From Rhizobium sp. PP-CC-3A-592 (GTDB taxonomy: Bacteria; Pseudomonadota; Alphaproteobacteria; Rhizobiales; Rhizobiaceae): a stretch of DNA of 64,000 nucleotides. How positions within the stretch are numbered: position 1 is the stretch's first letter; the number at the start of each line of letters is the position of its first letter. This document shows positions 25,989-34,542 of this stretch, in pieces. Location: contig NZ_QJSR01000001.1 of assembly GCF_003217095.1 (NCBI RefSeq), positions 1,588,009 through 1,652,008 of the forward strand, in the 5' to 3' direction. Both the position numbers and the translations under genes were made by a program. A model generated the notes under the pieces. That model saw only the letters and a program-made list of their open reading frames with translations, made no database searches and was not told the origin of the DNA.

Positions 25989-27113
25989 CTATTCGTCCTT
26001 GAGGGAGACGAAGTATCCCGGCTTGTACGGTAGCGGCAGGAAGCGCTCGTGCAATTCCTTGAAGGTCGCCTCGGGATCGAGATCCTTGAAGAGATCCGGA
26101 TGCAGCCATTTGGCGATCTGCTGGATGGCGACGAACTGGTAGGGATTGTTGTAGAACTGGTGCCAGATCGCGTGGATCTCGCCGTTGTTCACTGCCTTGA
26201 TGCCCGTGAAGGCGGGGCGCTTCGTCAGGTTCTCGAGCTTGCGATGCGCTTCCTTGAGGTCGGCACCGTATCCGACGCCCACCCAGTTGCCGCCGGGCAC
26301 ATAGGCTTCCCACATGCCGCCGGTGATGATCACCTGGTCGGGATTGGAGGCGATGATCTGCTCCGGGTTAACCGTGCCGAAGGTGCCCGGGATGATGTCC
26401 CTCGCCATGTTGGTACCGCCGGCAATCTCGACCATCCGGCCGAAATTCTCATTGCCGAAGGACATGCAGCAATCGTCCGAGTATCCGCCGGCGCGCTCGA
26501 CGAAGACCAGCGGCTTTTTCGGAGCGTTCTTTTCGAGCGTATCGGTCACCTTCCGGATCGCTTCGGCGCGAAACGCGATGAAGTCTTCCGCGACCTTTTC
26601 CTTGCCCATCAGCGTGCCCATGATGCGCATGCTCGGCTCAGTGTTCTCCATCGGCTTTTCGCGGAAATCGACATAGACGAGGGGAATACCGACCTTGGCG
26701 AGCTTTTCGATATAGCCCGCCTCTTCCGTCGCGGTCTTCGCGTCGAGGTTCATGACGATGACGTCGGGCTTGAGCGCCACGGCCTGCTCGATATCGAAGG
26801 TACCGTCCTTCATGCCGCCGAAGGTGGCGAGCTTGGCGATCTCGGGATATTTCTCGAGATAGGCGGCATAGGATTCCGGATCGGCCTTCGGCAGGTCATC
26901 GCGCCAGCCGACGACATGCTGGAACGGGTTTTCCTTGTCGAGCGCGGCGAGGAAATAGATCTGGCGGCCTTCGCCGAGAATGACATGACGCGCGGGCACG
27001 TTGACATCGACCTTGCGGCCCGTCACGTCCGTCACCTCGACGGCAAGGGCGGGAAGGACGGACGACATGAAGAGGCCGAGGGCTGCAATGGCCGACCTGC
27101 CGGAAAGACGCAT
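25989..27113 (-). CDS. Periplasmic siderophore/metal-chelate binding protein
   Basis: A 374-residue protein of the FecB/BtuF class (TroA-like fold). A Sec signal peptide (cleavage after PALA, about residue 24) is followed by EVTDVTGRKVDVNVPARHVI, typical of the N-lobe start. The two lobes are joined by a long helix near residues 190-215. An unusual Cys pair in YSDDCCMSFGNENFG near residue 230 may stabilise the ligand site. It heads the transcript with the FecCD permease and ATPase and diverges from a methyltransferase gene. The ligand is not known; iron chelate is the default guess. Confidence 0.88.
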   Translation of the reverse strand: MRLSGRSAIAALGLFMSSVLPALAVEVTDVTGRKVDVNVPARHVILGEGRQIYFLAALDKENPFQHVVGWRDDLPKADPESYAAYLEKYPEIAKLATFGGMKDGTFDIEQAVALKPDVIVMNLDAKTATEEAGYIEKLAKVGIPLVYVDFREKPMENTEPSMRIMGTLMGKEKVAEDFIAFRAEAIRKVTDTLEKNAPKKPLVFVERAGGYSDDCCMSFGNENFGRMVEIAGGTNMARDIIPGTFGTVNPEQIIASNPDQVIITGGMWEAYVPGGNWVGVGYGADLKEAHRKLENLTKRPAFTGIKAVNNGEIHAIWHQFYNNPYQFVAIQQIAKWLHPDLFKDLDPEATFKELHERFLPLPYKPGYFVSLKDE

Positions 27114-27181
27114 GAGAGGAAACTCCAGTGGAACCTGCCGGGCACATATGATTTGTGGACTTTCTTCGTCAAGTTTTATCT

Positions 27182-27201
27182 TTTAGAAACGTTTTACGTT
27201 T
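27182..27201. promoter_or_regulatory. Inverted repeat between binding-protein and methyltransferase genes
   Basis: AAACGT (27187-27192) and ACGTTT (27196-27201) form a perfect inverted repeat around TTT. The overlapping TTTAGAA (27182-27188) followed by TTTTA resembles one side of the rhizobial Irr/iron-control element TTAGAA-N3-TTCTAA, but the second half fits poorly. It sits about 18 bases from the methyltransferase start and about 70 from the binding-protein start, a place where one regulator could act on both. Confidence 0.4.
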
Positions 27202-27218
27202 GAAGCAGGATGTAAGCT

Positions 27219-28049
27219 ATGGGGAACGATCCGGCGGCGCAGGCCGTGAATTACTCGTTGAGAGATGAAATCCGGGATTACTGGTCCGCCCGCGCCGCGA
27301 CCTTCGACCAGTCGCCGGGGCACGAAATCTTCTCCGAGGACGAGCGGCAGGCGTGGCATGGGCTGATCGAGAAGCATCTCGGGCGTGGGTACGGGCGCGC
27401 AGCCCTCGACCTTGCCAGCGGAACCGGCGTGATCTCGCATCTGATGGACGATCTCGGCTACCGCGTGACCGGCATCGATTGGTCCGACGACATGCTGGCC
27501 CTCGCCCGTGCCAAGGCGACGGCGCGCGGACGCAGCATCCGCTTTCTTCTCGGCGACGCCGAACGGACGCTCGCACCCGACGAAAGTTACGATGTCGTCG
27601 TGACGCGGCATCTCGTCTGGACGCTGGTCGATCCGCAAGCCTGCTTCAGGGAGTGGCACCGGGTCCTGAAACCCGGCGGCCGGCTGCTCGTCATCGACGG
27701 CGATTTCGTCCATACGGGCTTTTGGGAGCGGGTGATCAAGCGCATCGATACGCTCTCGCAGAAGGCCGGCTGGATTTCGCCCCAGCCGGCCCATGCGTCG
27801 GCAGGCCTTGCGGACACGCACCGGAGCATCCTGTCGCGGGTGCACTTTTCGAACGGCGCCCGGGCCGATGCCGTCGGGCACCTTCTGGCGGATTCAGGAT
27901 TTTCGGTGATCTCGATCGACCGCGATCTTCGCCGGATTCACAGGGCGCAGGCCGCGCATCTCGGCCGGCTCAAGGCGCTCGCACGGGGTCTTCAGCACCG
28001 CTATGCGATCGTGGCGGAGAGGCCTGCCAATGCGAACCCGCCGGACTGA
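27219..28049 (+). CDS. Class I SAM-dependent methyltransferase
   Basis: A 276-residue cytosolic methyltransferase. Motif I ALDLASGTGVISHL lies near residue 62, the acidic end of strand 2 (VTGIDWSDDMLALARAKA) near residue 87, and the post-motif region VVVTRHLVWTLVDPQ near residue 125, with the HRVLKPGGRLLVIDG segment following. The acceptor substrate cannot be told. AGGA lies ten bases ahead of the ATG. It diverges from the siderophore-type ABC transporter with a shared gap of 105 bases holding an inverted repeat, which suggests joint control. Confidence 0.85.
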   Translation: MGNDPAAQAVNYSLRDEIRDYWSARAATFDQSPGHEIFSEDERQAWHGLIEKHLGRGYGRAALDLASGTGVISHLMDDLGYRVTGIDWSDDMLALARAKATARGRSIRFLLGDAERTLAPDESYDVVVTRHLVWTLVDPQACFREWHRVLKPGGRLLVIDGDFVHTGFWERVIKRIDTLSQKAGWISPQPAHASAGLADTHRSILSRVHFSNGARADAVGHLLADSGFSVISIDRDLRRIHRAQAAHLGRLKALARGLQHRYAIVAERPANANPPD

Positions 28050-28104
28050 ACCTCGTTCCGAGGTATCTTCACCGGAAACCGCAGCATTGGTCCGGCAATG
28101 GGCG

Positions 28105-29070
28105 TCAGCTGCCGGCCGATCCGCTGGCCCGAGGGCCATCGACATCGATGCCGATCTGGTCGCGGCCGCGCATCTTGGCGGCATAGAGGGCGAGGTCGGC
28201 GCGCCGATAGAGATCGGCCGGGTCGTCGCCCGCCCGGGCGCTGGCAAGACCGGCCGAGAACGTATAGCGGAAGCTCACCTGCTCACGCACCGGGCGGGAC
28301 AGCCGCACCTCTGCCAGCATACGGCCGATGATCGCTTCCGCTTCCCACGTCGTCGTGTTCGGCAAAACGAGAACGAACTCTTCGCCGCCGACACGCCCGA
28401 GAACGTCCGTCTTGCGCACAAGGCGCTGGATCGTCGCGGCGAAATCCATGAGCACGGCATCGCCGACGCTGTGGCCGAACCGGTCATTGATATATTTGAA
28501 ATTGTCGATGTCGAGAACGGCGACGCAACCGACCGCCGCCGTTTGCCCGGCTGACACCGGAGGATCGGAAGGCGCCGTCTTCACGAGCGCCTCGAGCTTC
28601 GACATGACGAAACGCCGGCTGGCGATGCCGGTCAGGTCGTCGGTCTCGGACGCCTTGATCGCCATGTCGCGGGCCTGGCGCAGTTCGCGTTCGTCCGGCC
28701 GCAGCGACGTGATGTCGGATGCCACGCACAGCATCCAGCCATCCGCCTGCATGGTCTCCGTCATCCAGAGCCACCGGCCGTCGTGAAGATCCGTTTCGAA
28801 GGCCCGGAAGCCGGTCTTTCCCCGACGACCGAGCACCGAGCGCAGCCATGTTTCGAAATCGTCGGCCGAGATGACCGTGCCGCGCCGTGCTGCGAAATTC
28901 CGGCGCATCAGGTCGGACCAAAGGGGACGCTCGTCGTCCTCGATATGCCAGGCTGCACGAAAGGCGCCATTGGCAAAGCGCAACCGGTCGTCCTGGTCGT
29001 AGACGGAAACCATGACATCGGTGCCATCCATGAGCTGCGCCAGATGCAGCATTGCTTCTTTATCTGCCAA
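28105..29070 (-). CDS. PAS-GGDEF diguanylate cyclase
   Basis: A 321-residue soluble protein with an N-terminal PAS-like sensor (about residues 10-125; YDQDDRLRFANGAFRAAW is typical) and a C-terminal GGDEF domain with the active-site motif GGEEF near residue 225, following VLDIDNFKYINDRFGHSVGD. It should make cyclic di-GMP. No RxxD inhibitory site is obvious just ahead of GGEEF. The frame starts with TTG at 29070 behind GAGGA; ATG 29052 is an alternative. It lies near an EAL gene. Confidence 0.9.
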   Translation of the reverse strand: MADKEAMLHLAQLMDGTDVMVSVYDQDDRLRFANGAFRAAWHIEDDERPLWSDLMRRNFAARRGTVISADDFETWLRSVLGRRGKTGFRAFETDLHDGRWLWMTETMQADGWMLCVASDITSLRPDERELRQARDMAIKASETDDLTGIASRRFVMSKLEALVKTAPSDPPVSAGQTAAVGCVAVLDIDNFKYINDRFGHSVGDAVLMDFAATIQRLVRKTDVLGRVGGEEFVLVLPNTTTWEAEAIIGRMLAEVRLSRPVREQVSFRYTFSAGLASARAGDDPADLYRRADLALYAAKMRGRDQIGIDVDGPRASGSAGS

Positions 29071-29326
29071 GGCTTCCGATCCTCACCAAAGGGAGACGAT
29101 GGTAAGTACAAGGCGCTCGTGAACAAAAGATCAAGCGCGCGCCGTGATCCTGAGAGAACGTACAGCTATGTCGCGGTAAAGCAGCGACAACGCACAGGGC
29201 GCGGTTGTTTCACCTGAATCGATCGTTTCAGCGGACCGACACCGTTTTCGCCTGGAACTTTCGGCGGCATCCCTGGTTGCGACGTATCGGCGACAGGCCG
29301 ATGAGACGCCGGGAGCCTGCGTTCGC

Positions 29327-29569
29327 ATGACAAGGTATTATTTTCAGATCGTCGAGCGGAATGGGGTTCTGGACGATCTGGAAGGCGCCGAACTCGCGTC
29401 GCTTCAGGATGCAAGGCGGGAAGCCGAGCGGGCGATCCGGGAGATCGCAGCCGAACATCTGCAGATCGAAAGCAGGCTCGAACTCACCTCGATCCAGATC
29501 CGGAACGAGGCCGGGGAGGCTATAGCATCCGTGACCTATGACGAGGCGATGGTGGATATCTTACCATAA
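29327..29569 (+). CDS. DUF6894-type small protein
   Basis: An 80-residue protein with the layout of DUF6894 proteins, abundant in rhizobia and without known function: MTRYYFQIVERNGVLDDLEG at the start, an Asp/Glu-rich turn, a helix 'LQDARREAERAIREIAAEHL' and a C-terminal strand ending near SVTYDEAM. No signal peptide or membrane segment. It stands alone between the GGDEF and EAL genes on the opposite strand. Confidence 0.75.
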   Translation: MTRYYFQIVERNGVLDDLEGAELASLQDARREAERAIREIAAEHLQIESRLELTSIQIRNEAGEAIASVTYDEAMVDILP

Positions 29570-29690
29570 CGCACGGGAACCTGATCCGGCGACGACGATG
29601 AAGTCCGCCGAAACAGCGACAGCCGAGTACAAGCGCGTCATTGGACAACGACGCGCTGGCGTCATCGGTTGACGACATGCCACTCGACAT

Positions 29691-30452
29691 TCAATGGGTG
29701 GCGAACATCTGCTTGAGCGCCGGATGGGCCAGAGACTCGAAGCTCGGGCGCGCGAAGAAATAGCCCTGCATCAGGCGCACGCCGAGATCTTCCAGAGCCC
29801 GCGCCTCGCCTGCGGTCTCGATGCCTTCGCACAGCGGGATGACGCCCAGATCGTGCAGCATGGAGACGGTGTGGCGGACGATCGTTTGGCGAACCTTGTC
29901 CGTATCGATATTGCGGATGAGATCCATGTCGAGCTTGGCGATATCGGGCTGGAACTTCGCCAGCAGCGCAAGTCCCGCATGGCCGGCGCCGAAATCGTCG
30001 ATCGCCGTGCGGAAGCCCATCTCGCGATAGGTCTTGAGAATATTGAGAAGATGCGCCGTGTCGAGGATCTCGCCTTCGGTGAATTCGAAGATGATGTTCT
30101 TCGGCGAGAACTTGGTGCGGGCAGCGGCCGCCAGCGTCAGTCGGATGCAGGCGCGGGGCTCGTAGACGGCATTCGGCAGGAAGTTGATCGACAGGCCGAC
30201 ATCGCTGCGCGCGCCATACAGCCGCGAGGCAAGCTCGATGGCCTTGACCCGGCATTGCTGATCGAAGGCATAGCGGTTCTGCGCATCGACGGCCGAGAGG
30301 ACCGAGCCGGCGCCCTCGCCCGCGATACCGCGGACCAGCGCCTCGTGCGCAAATGTGGTCTTCGAGACGACATCGACGATCGGCTGGAACGCCATGGAAA
30401 ACGGGATGTGGAAGTCGGCACCGTCGCGACATCCCTGGCAGGCTTCTGGCAT
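29691..30452 (-). CDS. EAL-domain cyclic-di-GMP phosphodiesterase
   Basis: A 253-residue single-domain EAL protein. The catalytic and metal residues appear intact: EALVRG (Glu37), SINFLPNA (Asn), FEFTEGE (Glu), IDDFGAGHAG (two Asp), KLDMDL (Lys), LCEGIE (Glu) and the closing LMQGYFF. It should hydrolyse cyclic di-GMP. An N-terminal Cys-x-x-Cys (ACQGCRDG) could be redox- or metal-sensitive, which is inference. The ribosome-binding site lies in a possible hairpin. It is close to the GGDEF gene. Confidence 0.92.
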   Translation of the reverse strand: MPEACQGCRDGADFHIPFSMAFQPIVDVVSKTTFAHEALVRGIAGEGAGSVLSAVDAQNRYAFDQQCRVKAIELASRLYGARSDVGLSINFLPNAVYEPRACIRLTLAAAARTKFSPKNIIFEFTEGEILDTAHLLNILKTYREMGFRTAIDDFGAGHAGLALLAKFQPDIAKLDMDLIRNIDTDKVRQTIVRHTVSMLHDLGVIPLCEGIETAGEARALEDLGVRLMQGYFFARPSFESLAHPALKQMFATH

Positions 30453-30481
30453 TGATCTTCTCCAACTCTATGTAAGTTGGA
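30452..30481 (-). promoter_or_regulatory. Hairpin overlapping the EAL gene ribosome-binding site
   Basis: TCCAACT (30461-30467) and AGTTGGA (30475-30481) form a perfect seven-base inverted repeat around seven bases. On the transcript the 3' arm runs into GGAGAAG, the ribosome-binding site of the EAL gene, whose ATG follows a few bases later. Folding could limit translation. Alternatively it is an operator. Confidence 0.4.
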
Positions 30482-30649
30482 TAAGACGCTACCCGGGTGA
30501 ACGCGACCTTAAGATGTACCCGCAAAGGGCGCATATTCATCGATCGGTCCGTTTACAGATCCAGCTTTGCCGTGGAAACACGCCGCACCCGGGGAACTCC
30601 GTCCGCCCTTCGCGGGTTTGGCCTGCGACACACAGGAGAAGACGAGACC

Positions 30650-30814
30650 ATGGCAGAGCGGCAGGCACCGGCCTTCAAGAGGATGGCCACCTTCGTCATC
30701 ACACTTCTGCTCGCCGGCGCGGTGCTCGCCGGCGTGTATCTGTTCGTGTCCAGCCCGGGCGAAGTGCGCGACCAGCCGCCGGCGGGAACTGGTGCTGAGC
30801 AGCAGACGCCGTGA
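30650..30814 (+). CDS. Small single-helix membrane protein
   Basis: A 54-residue protein with one transmembrane helix (about residues 14-34, TFVITLLLAGAVLAGVYLFV) and a Pro-rich, slightly acidic tail. The ATG at 30650 has CAGGAGAAG ahead, which supports a real gene over the longer in-frame reading from 30497. It is convergent with rhaI. No family is recognised; it may be a lineage-specific accessory protein. Confidence 0.55.
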   Translation: MAERQAPAFKRMATFVITLLLAGAVLAGVYLFVSSPGEVRDQPPAGTGAEQQTP

Positions 30815-30832
30815 CGCGACAATGCTGACCCC

Positions 30833-32125
30833 TCAGACGATGCCGCCACCGCCGGCGCGGGCTGCCGGGCGCTCAGTGCCCACCTTGGTGCGATAGCCGC
30901 TCTTTCGGTAGGCGGCGATCGGATCGATGGCGCCACCCTCGCGACGACGGGCTTCGGCAAGGATCGCCTCGACATCGGTGCGGAACGCGCGCTTCAGCGT
31001 GTCGGACGCCATCAGCGCATCGTTTTCGTCCTGATACCCGTCCAGAGCCTCGCGATCGACGAGCAGCGCCTGCGCGTAGGCGCGGCGGATTTCGTTGGCG
31101 CTGGAGATCAGGCTTTCGATCGGATCGGTGACATTGTGCGACTGGTCGATCATGTGGGCCGGGTCGAAATCCTTGATACCGTGGTGCTCGGCATCCACCA
31201 GTTCGTTGAAGACGAGGAAAAGCCGATAGGGATCGACAGAGCCCGCATCGAGGTCGTCGTCGCCATATTTCGAATCATTGAAGTGGAAGCCGCCGAGCTT
31301 GCCGAACTGGGTGAGCCGGGCAACGATCATCTCGATATTGACGTTGGGCGCGTGGTGGCCGAGATCGACGAGGCACTGGGCCTTTGGGCCGAGCGTCGAG
31401 GCGATGAGGTAGCTCGTGCCCCAGTCCTGCACCACCGTGGAATAGAAGGCCGGCTCGTACATCTTGTGTTCGGAAAACAGCCGCCAGTCATCCGGCAGGG
31501 CTGCGTAGATGTCGCCCATCGAGGCGAGGTAGCGCTCGAAGCTGCGGGTGAAGTGGCTCTGGCCGGGGAAATTCGAGCCGTCGCCGACCCAGACCGTCAG
31601 CGCCTTCGAGCCGATGGCGCGGCCGATCTCGATGCATTCGAGATTGTGCTCCACCGCCTGCGCCCGCGTTCCCGCATCCGCATGGCTAAGAGAACCGAAT
31701 TTATAGGAGAGCGACTGACCCTCCGCATCCGAGAAGGTGTTGGAGTTCATGGCGTCGAAATGCAGGCCGTAGGCTTTCGCTGCCGCCAGCAGTTCGGCCG
31801 GGTCGGCCTTGTCCCAGGGAATGTGCAGGGAAACGCCGGGCGTCGCGCGTGTCAGCTGATTGATGACGGCGCAGTCCGCCAGCTTGTCGAAGATGCCGCG
31901 CGGCTCGCCGATGCTGGGGAACCGGGCAAAGCGCGTGCCGCCGGTGCCGACGCCCCAGGAGGGAACGGCGACGTGAAAGGCCGAGACCTTCCGCGTCACC
32001 GTTTCGATGTCGATGCCCCGGCGCGACAGGTGCTCGCCGAGGGCCTGATAATCCGCCGCCTGCGACGCGGCGCGGCTTTGGTTGTGCGCGGCGACAAGGT
32101 CGGGCGCGATACGATAATCGGTCAT
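30833..32125 (-). CDS. rhaI: L-rhamnose isomerase
   Basis: A 430-residue TIM-barrel isomerase of the rhizobial/Pseudomonas RhaI type that converts L-rhamnose to L-rhamnulose. Metal-binding residues are expected in DLGHHAPNVNIEMI and GGFHFNDSKYGDDDL, near residues 275-315, in the layout of xylose isomerase-like enzymes. The start at 32125 has GGGAGGAGA ahead, while a longer frame is rejected. It follows rhaD after 117 bases on the same strand and catalyses the first step after uptake. Confidence 0.93.
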   Translation of the reverse strand: MTDYRIAPDLVAAHNQSRAASQAADYQALGEHLSRRGIDIETVTRKVSAFHVAVPSWGVGTGGTRFARFPSIGEPRGIFDKLADCAVINQLTRATPGVSLHIPWDKADPAELLAAAKAYGLHFDAMNSNTFSDAEGQSLSYKFGSLSHADAGTRAQAVEHNLECIEIGRAIGSKALTVWVGDGSNFPGQSHFTRSFERYLASMGDIYAALPDDWRLFSEHKMYEPAFYSTVVQDWGTSYLIASTLGPKAQCLVDLGHHAPNVNIEMIVARLTQFGKLGGFHFNDSKYGDDDLDAGSVDPYRLFLVFNELVDAEHHGIKDFDPAHMIDQSHNVTDPIESLISSANEIRRAYAQALLVDREALDGYQDENDALMASDTLKRAFRTDVEAILAEARRREGGAIDPIAAYRKSGYRTKVGTERPAARAGGGGIV

Positions 32126-32242
32126 GATGGTCTCCTCCCTCCTCAAATCTGTCAGGTTCATTCTGAACCTGACAGATTCTATTTTTCTTTGATTTCGTTT
32201 GTCTTTTCGGGATAACCGGTTTCCACTTATCCCTGACAAACT

Positions 32243-34342
32243 TTAGCGCGGAAAGCTCTGCGCGTTGCCGCCATCGACATTGATGATGTTGCCGGTGGAT
32301 TTTGCCGACAGGTCGGAGGCAAGGAAGTAGATGGCTTCGGCCACGTCCTCGGGCAGGATGTTGACCTTCAGCATGGAGCGCTTGCGATAATGTTCCTCCA
32401 GATCGCTGACCTCGATCTTGGAGGACGCCGCGCGCTGCTCGCGCCACTCGCCGTCCCAGATCTTGGAGCCGCGCAGCACCGCATCGGGATTGACCGTGTT
32501 GACGCGGATGCCGCCTTCCGCGCCTTCGAGCGCGAGGCACCGGGCAAGATGGATCTCGGCGGCCTTGGCGGTGCAATAAGCGGATGCGTTCGGGGACGAG
32601 GCAAGACCGTTCTTGGAGGCGACGAAGACGACGTTGCCGCCGAGCTTCTGGCGACGAAACAGGCGGAAGGCCTCGCGCGAGACGAGGAAGTAGCCGGTTG
32701 CGAGGATCTCGATGTTGCGGTTCCACATGGCAAGGTCCGTATCCTCGACCGGTGCGGAGGATGCGATGCCGGCATTGGAGACGAGGATATCGATGCCGCC
32801 GAACTCGACCAGACCCTGCGTGAAGGCCTCGGCCACCTGATTCTCATCGGTGACGTCGAGCCTGACGCTGCGCACCGCATCGGCACCGTAGCGCTTGGCG
32901 AAGTCGGCCTGCGCGCCGTCGAGCGCGGTCTGGTCGATATCGGCGAGCACGACGCAGGCACCCTCCGCGATCAGGCGGGTCGCCGTGGCGCGGCCGATGC
33001 CGCCGGCACCGCCGGTGACGAAGGCGACGCGGCCGGCCAGGCTCTTCGGCTTCGGCATGCGCTGAAGCTTGGCCTCCTCGAGCAGCCAGTATTCGATATC
33101 GAAGGCTTCCTGTTCGGGCAGGCCCTGATAGTCCGACACGGTGGAGGCGCCGCGCATGACGTTGATGGCGTTGACGTAGAACTCACCGGCAATGCGGGCC
33201 GTCGCCTTGTCGCGGGCAAAGGAGAGCATGCCGACGCCGGGAATGAGGAAGATCACCGGATTGGGATCGCGCATGGCGGGCGAATTGTCGTGGCGGCAGG
33301 TCTCGTAGTAGCGGGCGTAATCGGCACGGTAGGCGTCGAGTGCAGCATCGAGACCGGCCACGACCGAATCGATGCTGCCTTCGGCCGTGGGGTCGACATC
33401 GAGGATCAGCGGGCGGATCTTGGTGCGCAGGAAATGATCGGGACAAGAGGTGCCGAGCGCGCCGAGGCGCTTGAGATCCGCGGAATTGACGAATTCCAGC
33501 ACGGCGACTTGATCGTCGAAATGACCGAGCTTCCGTTCCTCCCGGCCGATGCGGCCGCGGATTTCCGGCATCAGCCTTGCGGCGATCGCACGGCGTTGCG
33601 CTTCTTCCAGGCTGGTCGCGACGGCACCGCCGAAGACGGTCTTGCCTTCGGTCTTCGTCGCGAACCAGTCGATGGCGCGGTTGATGATGTCGAGCGTCAG
33701 CTCGTAGCAGGCCTTGGCGTCATCCGCCCATGTGAACAGACCGTGGCTTTCGAGCACGACGCCTTTGGCATTCGGATTGGCGGCGACGAAGGCGCCGAGA
33801 TCAAGACCCAGCTGGAAGCCCGGACGGCGCCAGGGGAGCCAGCCGATCTCATCGCCGAACACCTCTTTCGTCAGTTCGCGGGAGTTCTTCGACGCGGCGA
33901 TGGCGATGATCGCATCGGGATGCATGTGATCGACATGGGTGAACGGCACGAAGCCGTGCAGCGGCGTGTCGATGGACGCGGCGCGCGGGTTGAGCGCGAA
34001 GGTGCAATGCGGCAGGAAGCCGACCATGCGGTCCTCGTCCTCGACACCCTTGTAGAGACCCTTCAGCGCTTCCAGCTTGTCGAGGTAGAGCGTGGCGAAA
34101 CCGTCGAGCTTGATGGTGCCGACATCGCCGCCGGAGCCCTTGACCCAGAGGACGCGCACGGGCGCGCCGGTCAGCGGATCGGTCTCGGTCACCTTGGCAG
34201 ACGTGTTGCCGCCGCCGTAATTGGTGATGCGCTTGTCGGCGCCCAAAAGGTTCGAGCGGTAAAGAAGCTTGCCCGGCTCATCGAGAGCGTTCGCGATCGC
34301 ATCATCCCAACGGCTTTCGAGACGGTGGCTCTGTTCCGACAT
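32243..34342 (-). CDS. rhaD: Rhamnulose-1-phosphate aldolase / lactaldehyde dehydrogenase fusion
   Basis: A 699-residue two-domain enzyme. The N-terminal half is a class II aldolase (about residues 20-380; HVDHMHPDAII carries zinc-binding His residues). The C-terminal half is a short-chain dehydrogenase (about residues 425-699) with TGGAGGIGRATATRL and the catalytic YCTAK. The bifunctional layout matches RhaD of Rhizobium and is known to split rhamnulose 1-phosphate into DHAP and L-lactaldehyde and oxidise or reduce the latter. It is divergent from rhaR, with operator-like repeats in the gap. Confidence 0.95.
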   Translation of the reverse strand: MSEQSHRLESRWDDAIANALDEPGKLLYRSNLLGADKRITNYGGGNTSAKVTETDPLTGAPVRVLWVKGSGGDVGTIKLDGFATLYLDKLEALKGLYKGVEDEDRMVGFLPHCTFALNPRAASIDTPLHGFVPFTHVDHMHPDAIIAIAASKNSRELTKEVFGDEIGWLPWRRPGFQLGLDLGAFVAANPNAKGVVLESHGLFTWADDAKACYELTLDIINRAIDWFATKTEGKTVFGGAVATSLEEAQRRAIAARLMPEIRGRIGREERKLGHFDDQVAVLEFVNSADLKRLGALGTSCPDHFLRTKIRPLILDVDPTAEGSIDSVVAGLDAALDAYRADYARYYETCRHDNSPAMRDPNPVIFLIPGVGMLSFARDKATARIAGEFYVNAINVMRGASTVSDYQGLPEQEAFDIEYWLLEEAKLQRMPKPKSLAGRVAFVTGGAGGIGRATATRLIAEGACVVLADIDQTALDGAQADFAKRYGADAVRSVRLDVTDENQVAEAFTQGLVEFGGIDILVSNAGIASSAPVEDTDLAMWNRNIEILATGYFLVSREAFRLFRRQKLGGNVVFVASKNGLASSPNASAYCTAKAAEIHLARCLALEGAEGGIRVNTVNPDAVLRGSKIWDGEWREQRAASSKIEVSDLEEHYRKRSMLKVNILPEDVAEAIYFLASDLSAKSTGNIINVDGGNAQSFPR

Positions 34343-34421
34343 GTCATCCTCCCATGGTATCGGAACCCTTGCGTCGAACGCAGGTCAGCCCCGTATTGCC
34401 GACGATATCGCGCAGTCCAAC

Positions 34422-34500
34422 CGATCATGTCAATCATATTCGATCATAAATGTTCATGTTGCAGCGCACTATAGAAATTTATGATCGTTATTGATTGACA
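34422..34500. promoter_or_regulatory. Divergent rhaD-rhaR control region with inverted repeats
   Basis: CGATCATAAA (34441-34450) and TTTATGATCG (34478-34487) form a perfect ten-base inverted repeat with a 27-base spacer. A further CGATCAT copy lies at 34422, with TCAATCAT and GATTGA between and beyond. The repeat of GATCAT/ATGATC motifs between two divergent genes, one encoding a DeoR-type repressor, suggests the RhaR operator. Confidence 0.55.
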
Positions 34501-34542
34501 GTCCCTGCTGAATTCGCATAACTCGCTGTCGAGGAGACACCC

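Noticed and set aside
32390-34474. Long open frame opposite rhaD
   Set aside because: rhaD has two complete enzyme domains with catalytic residues, so the opposite frame is not a gene.
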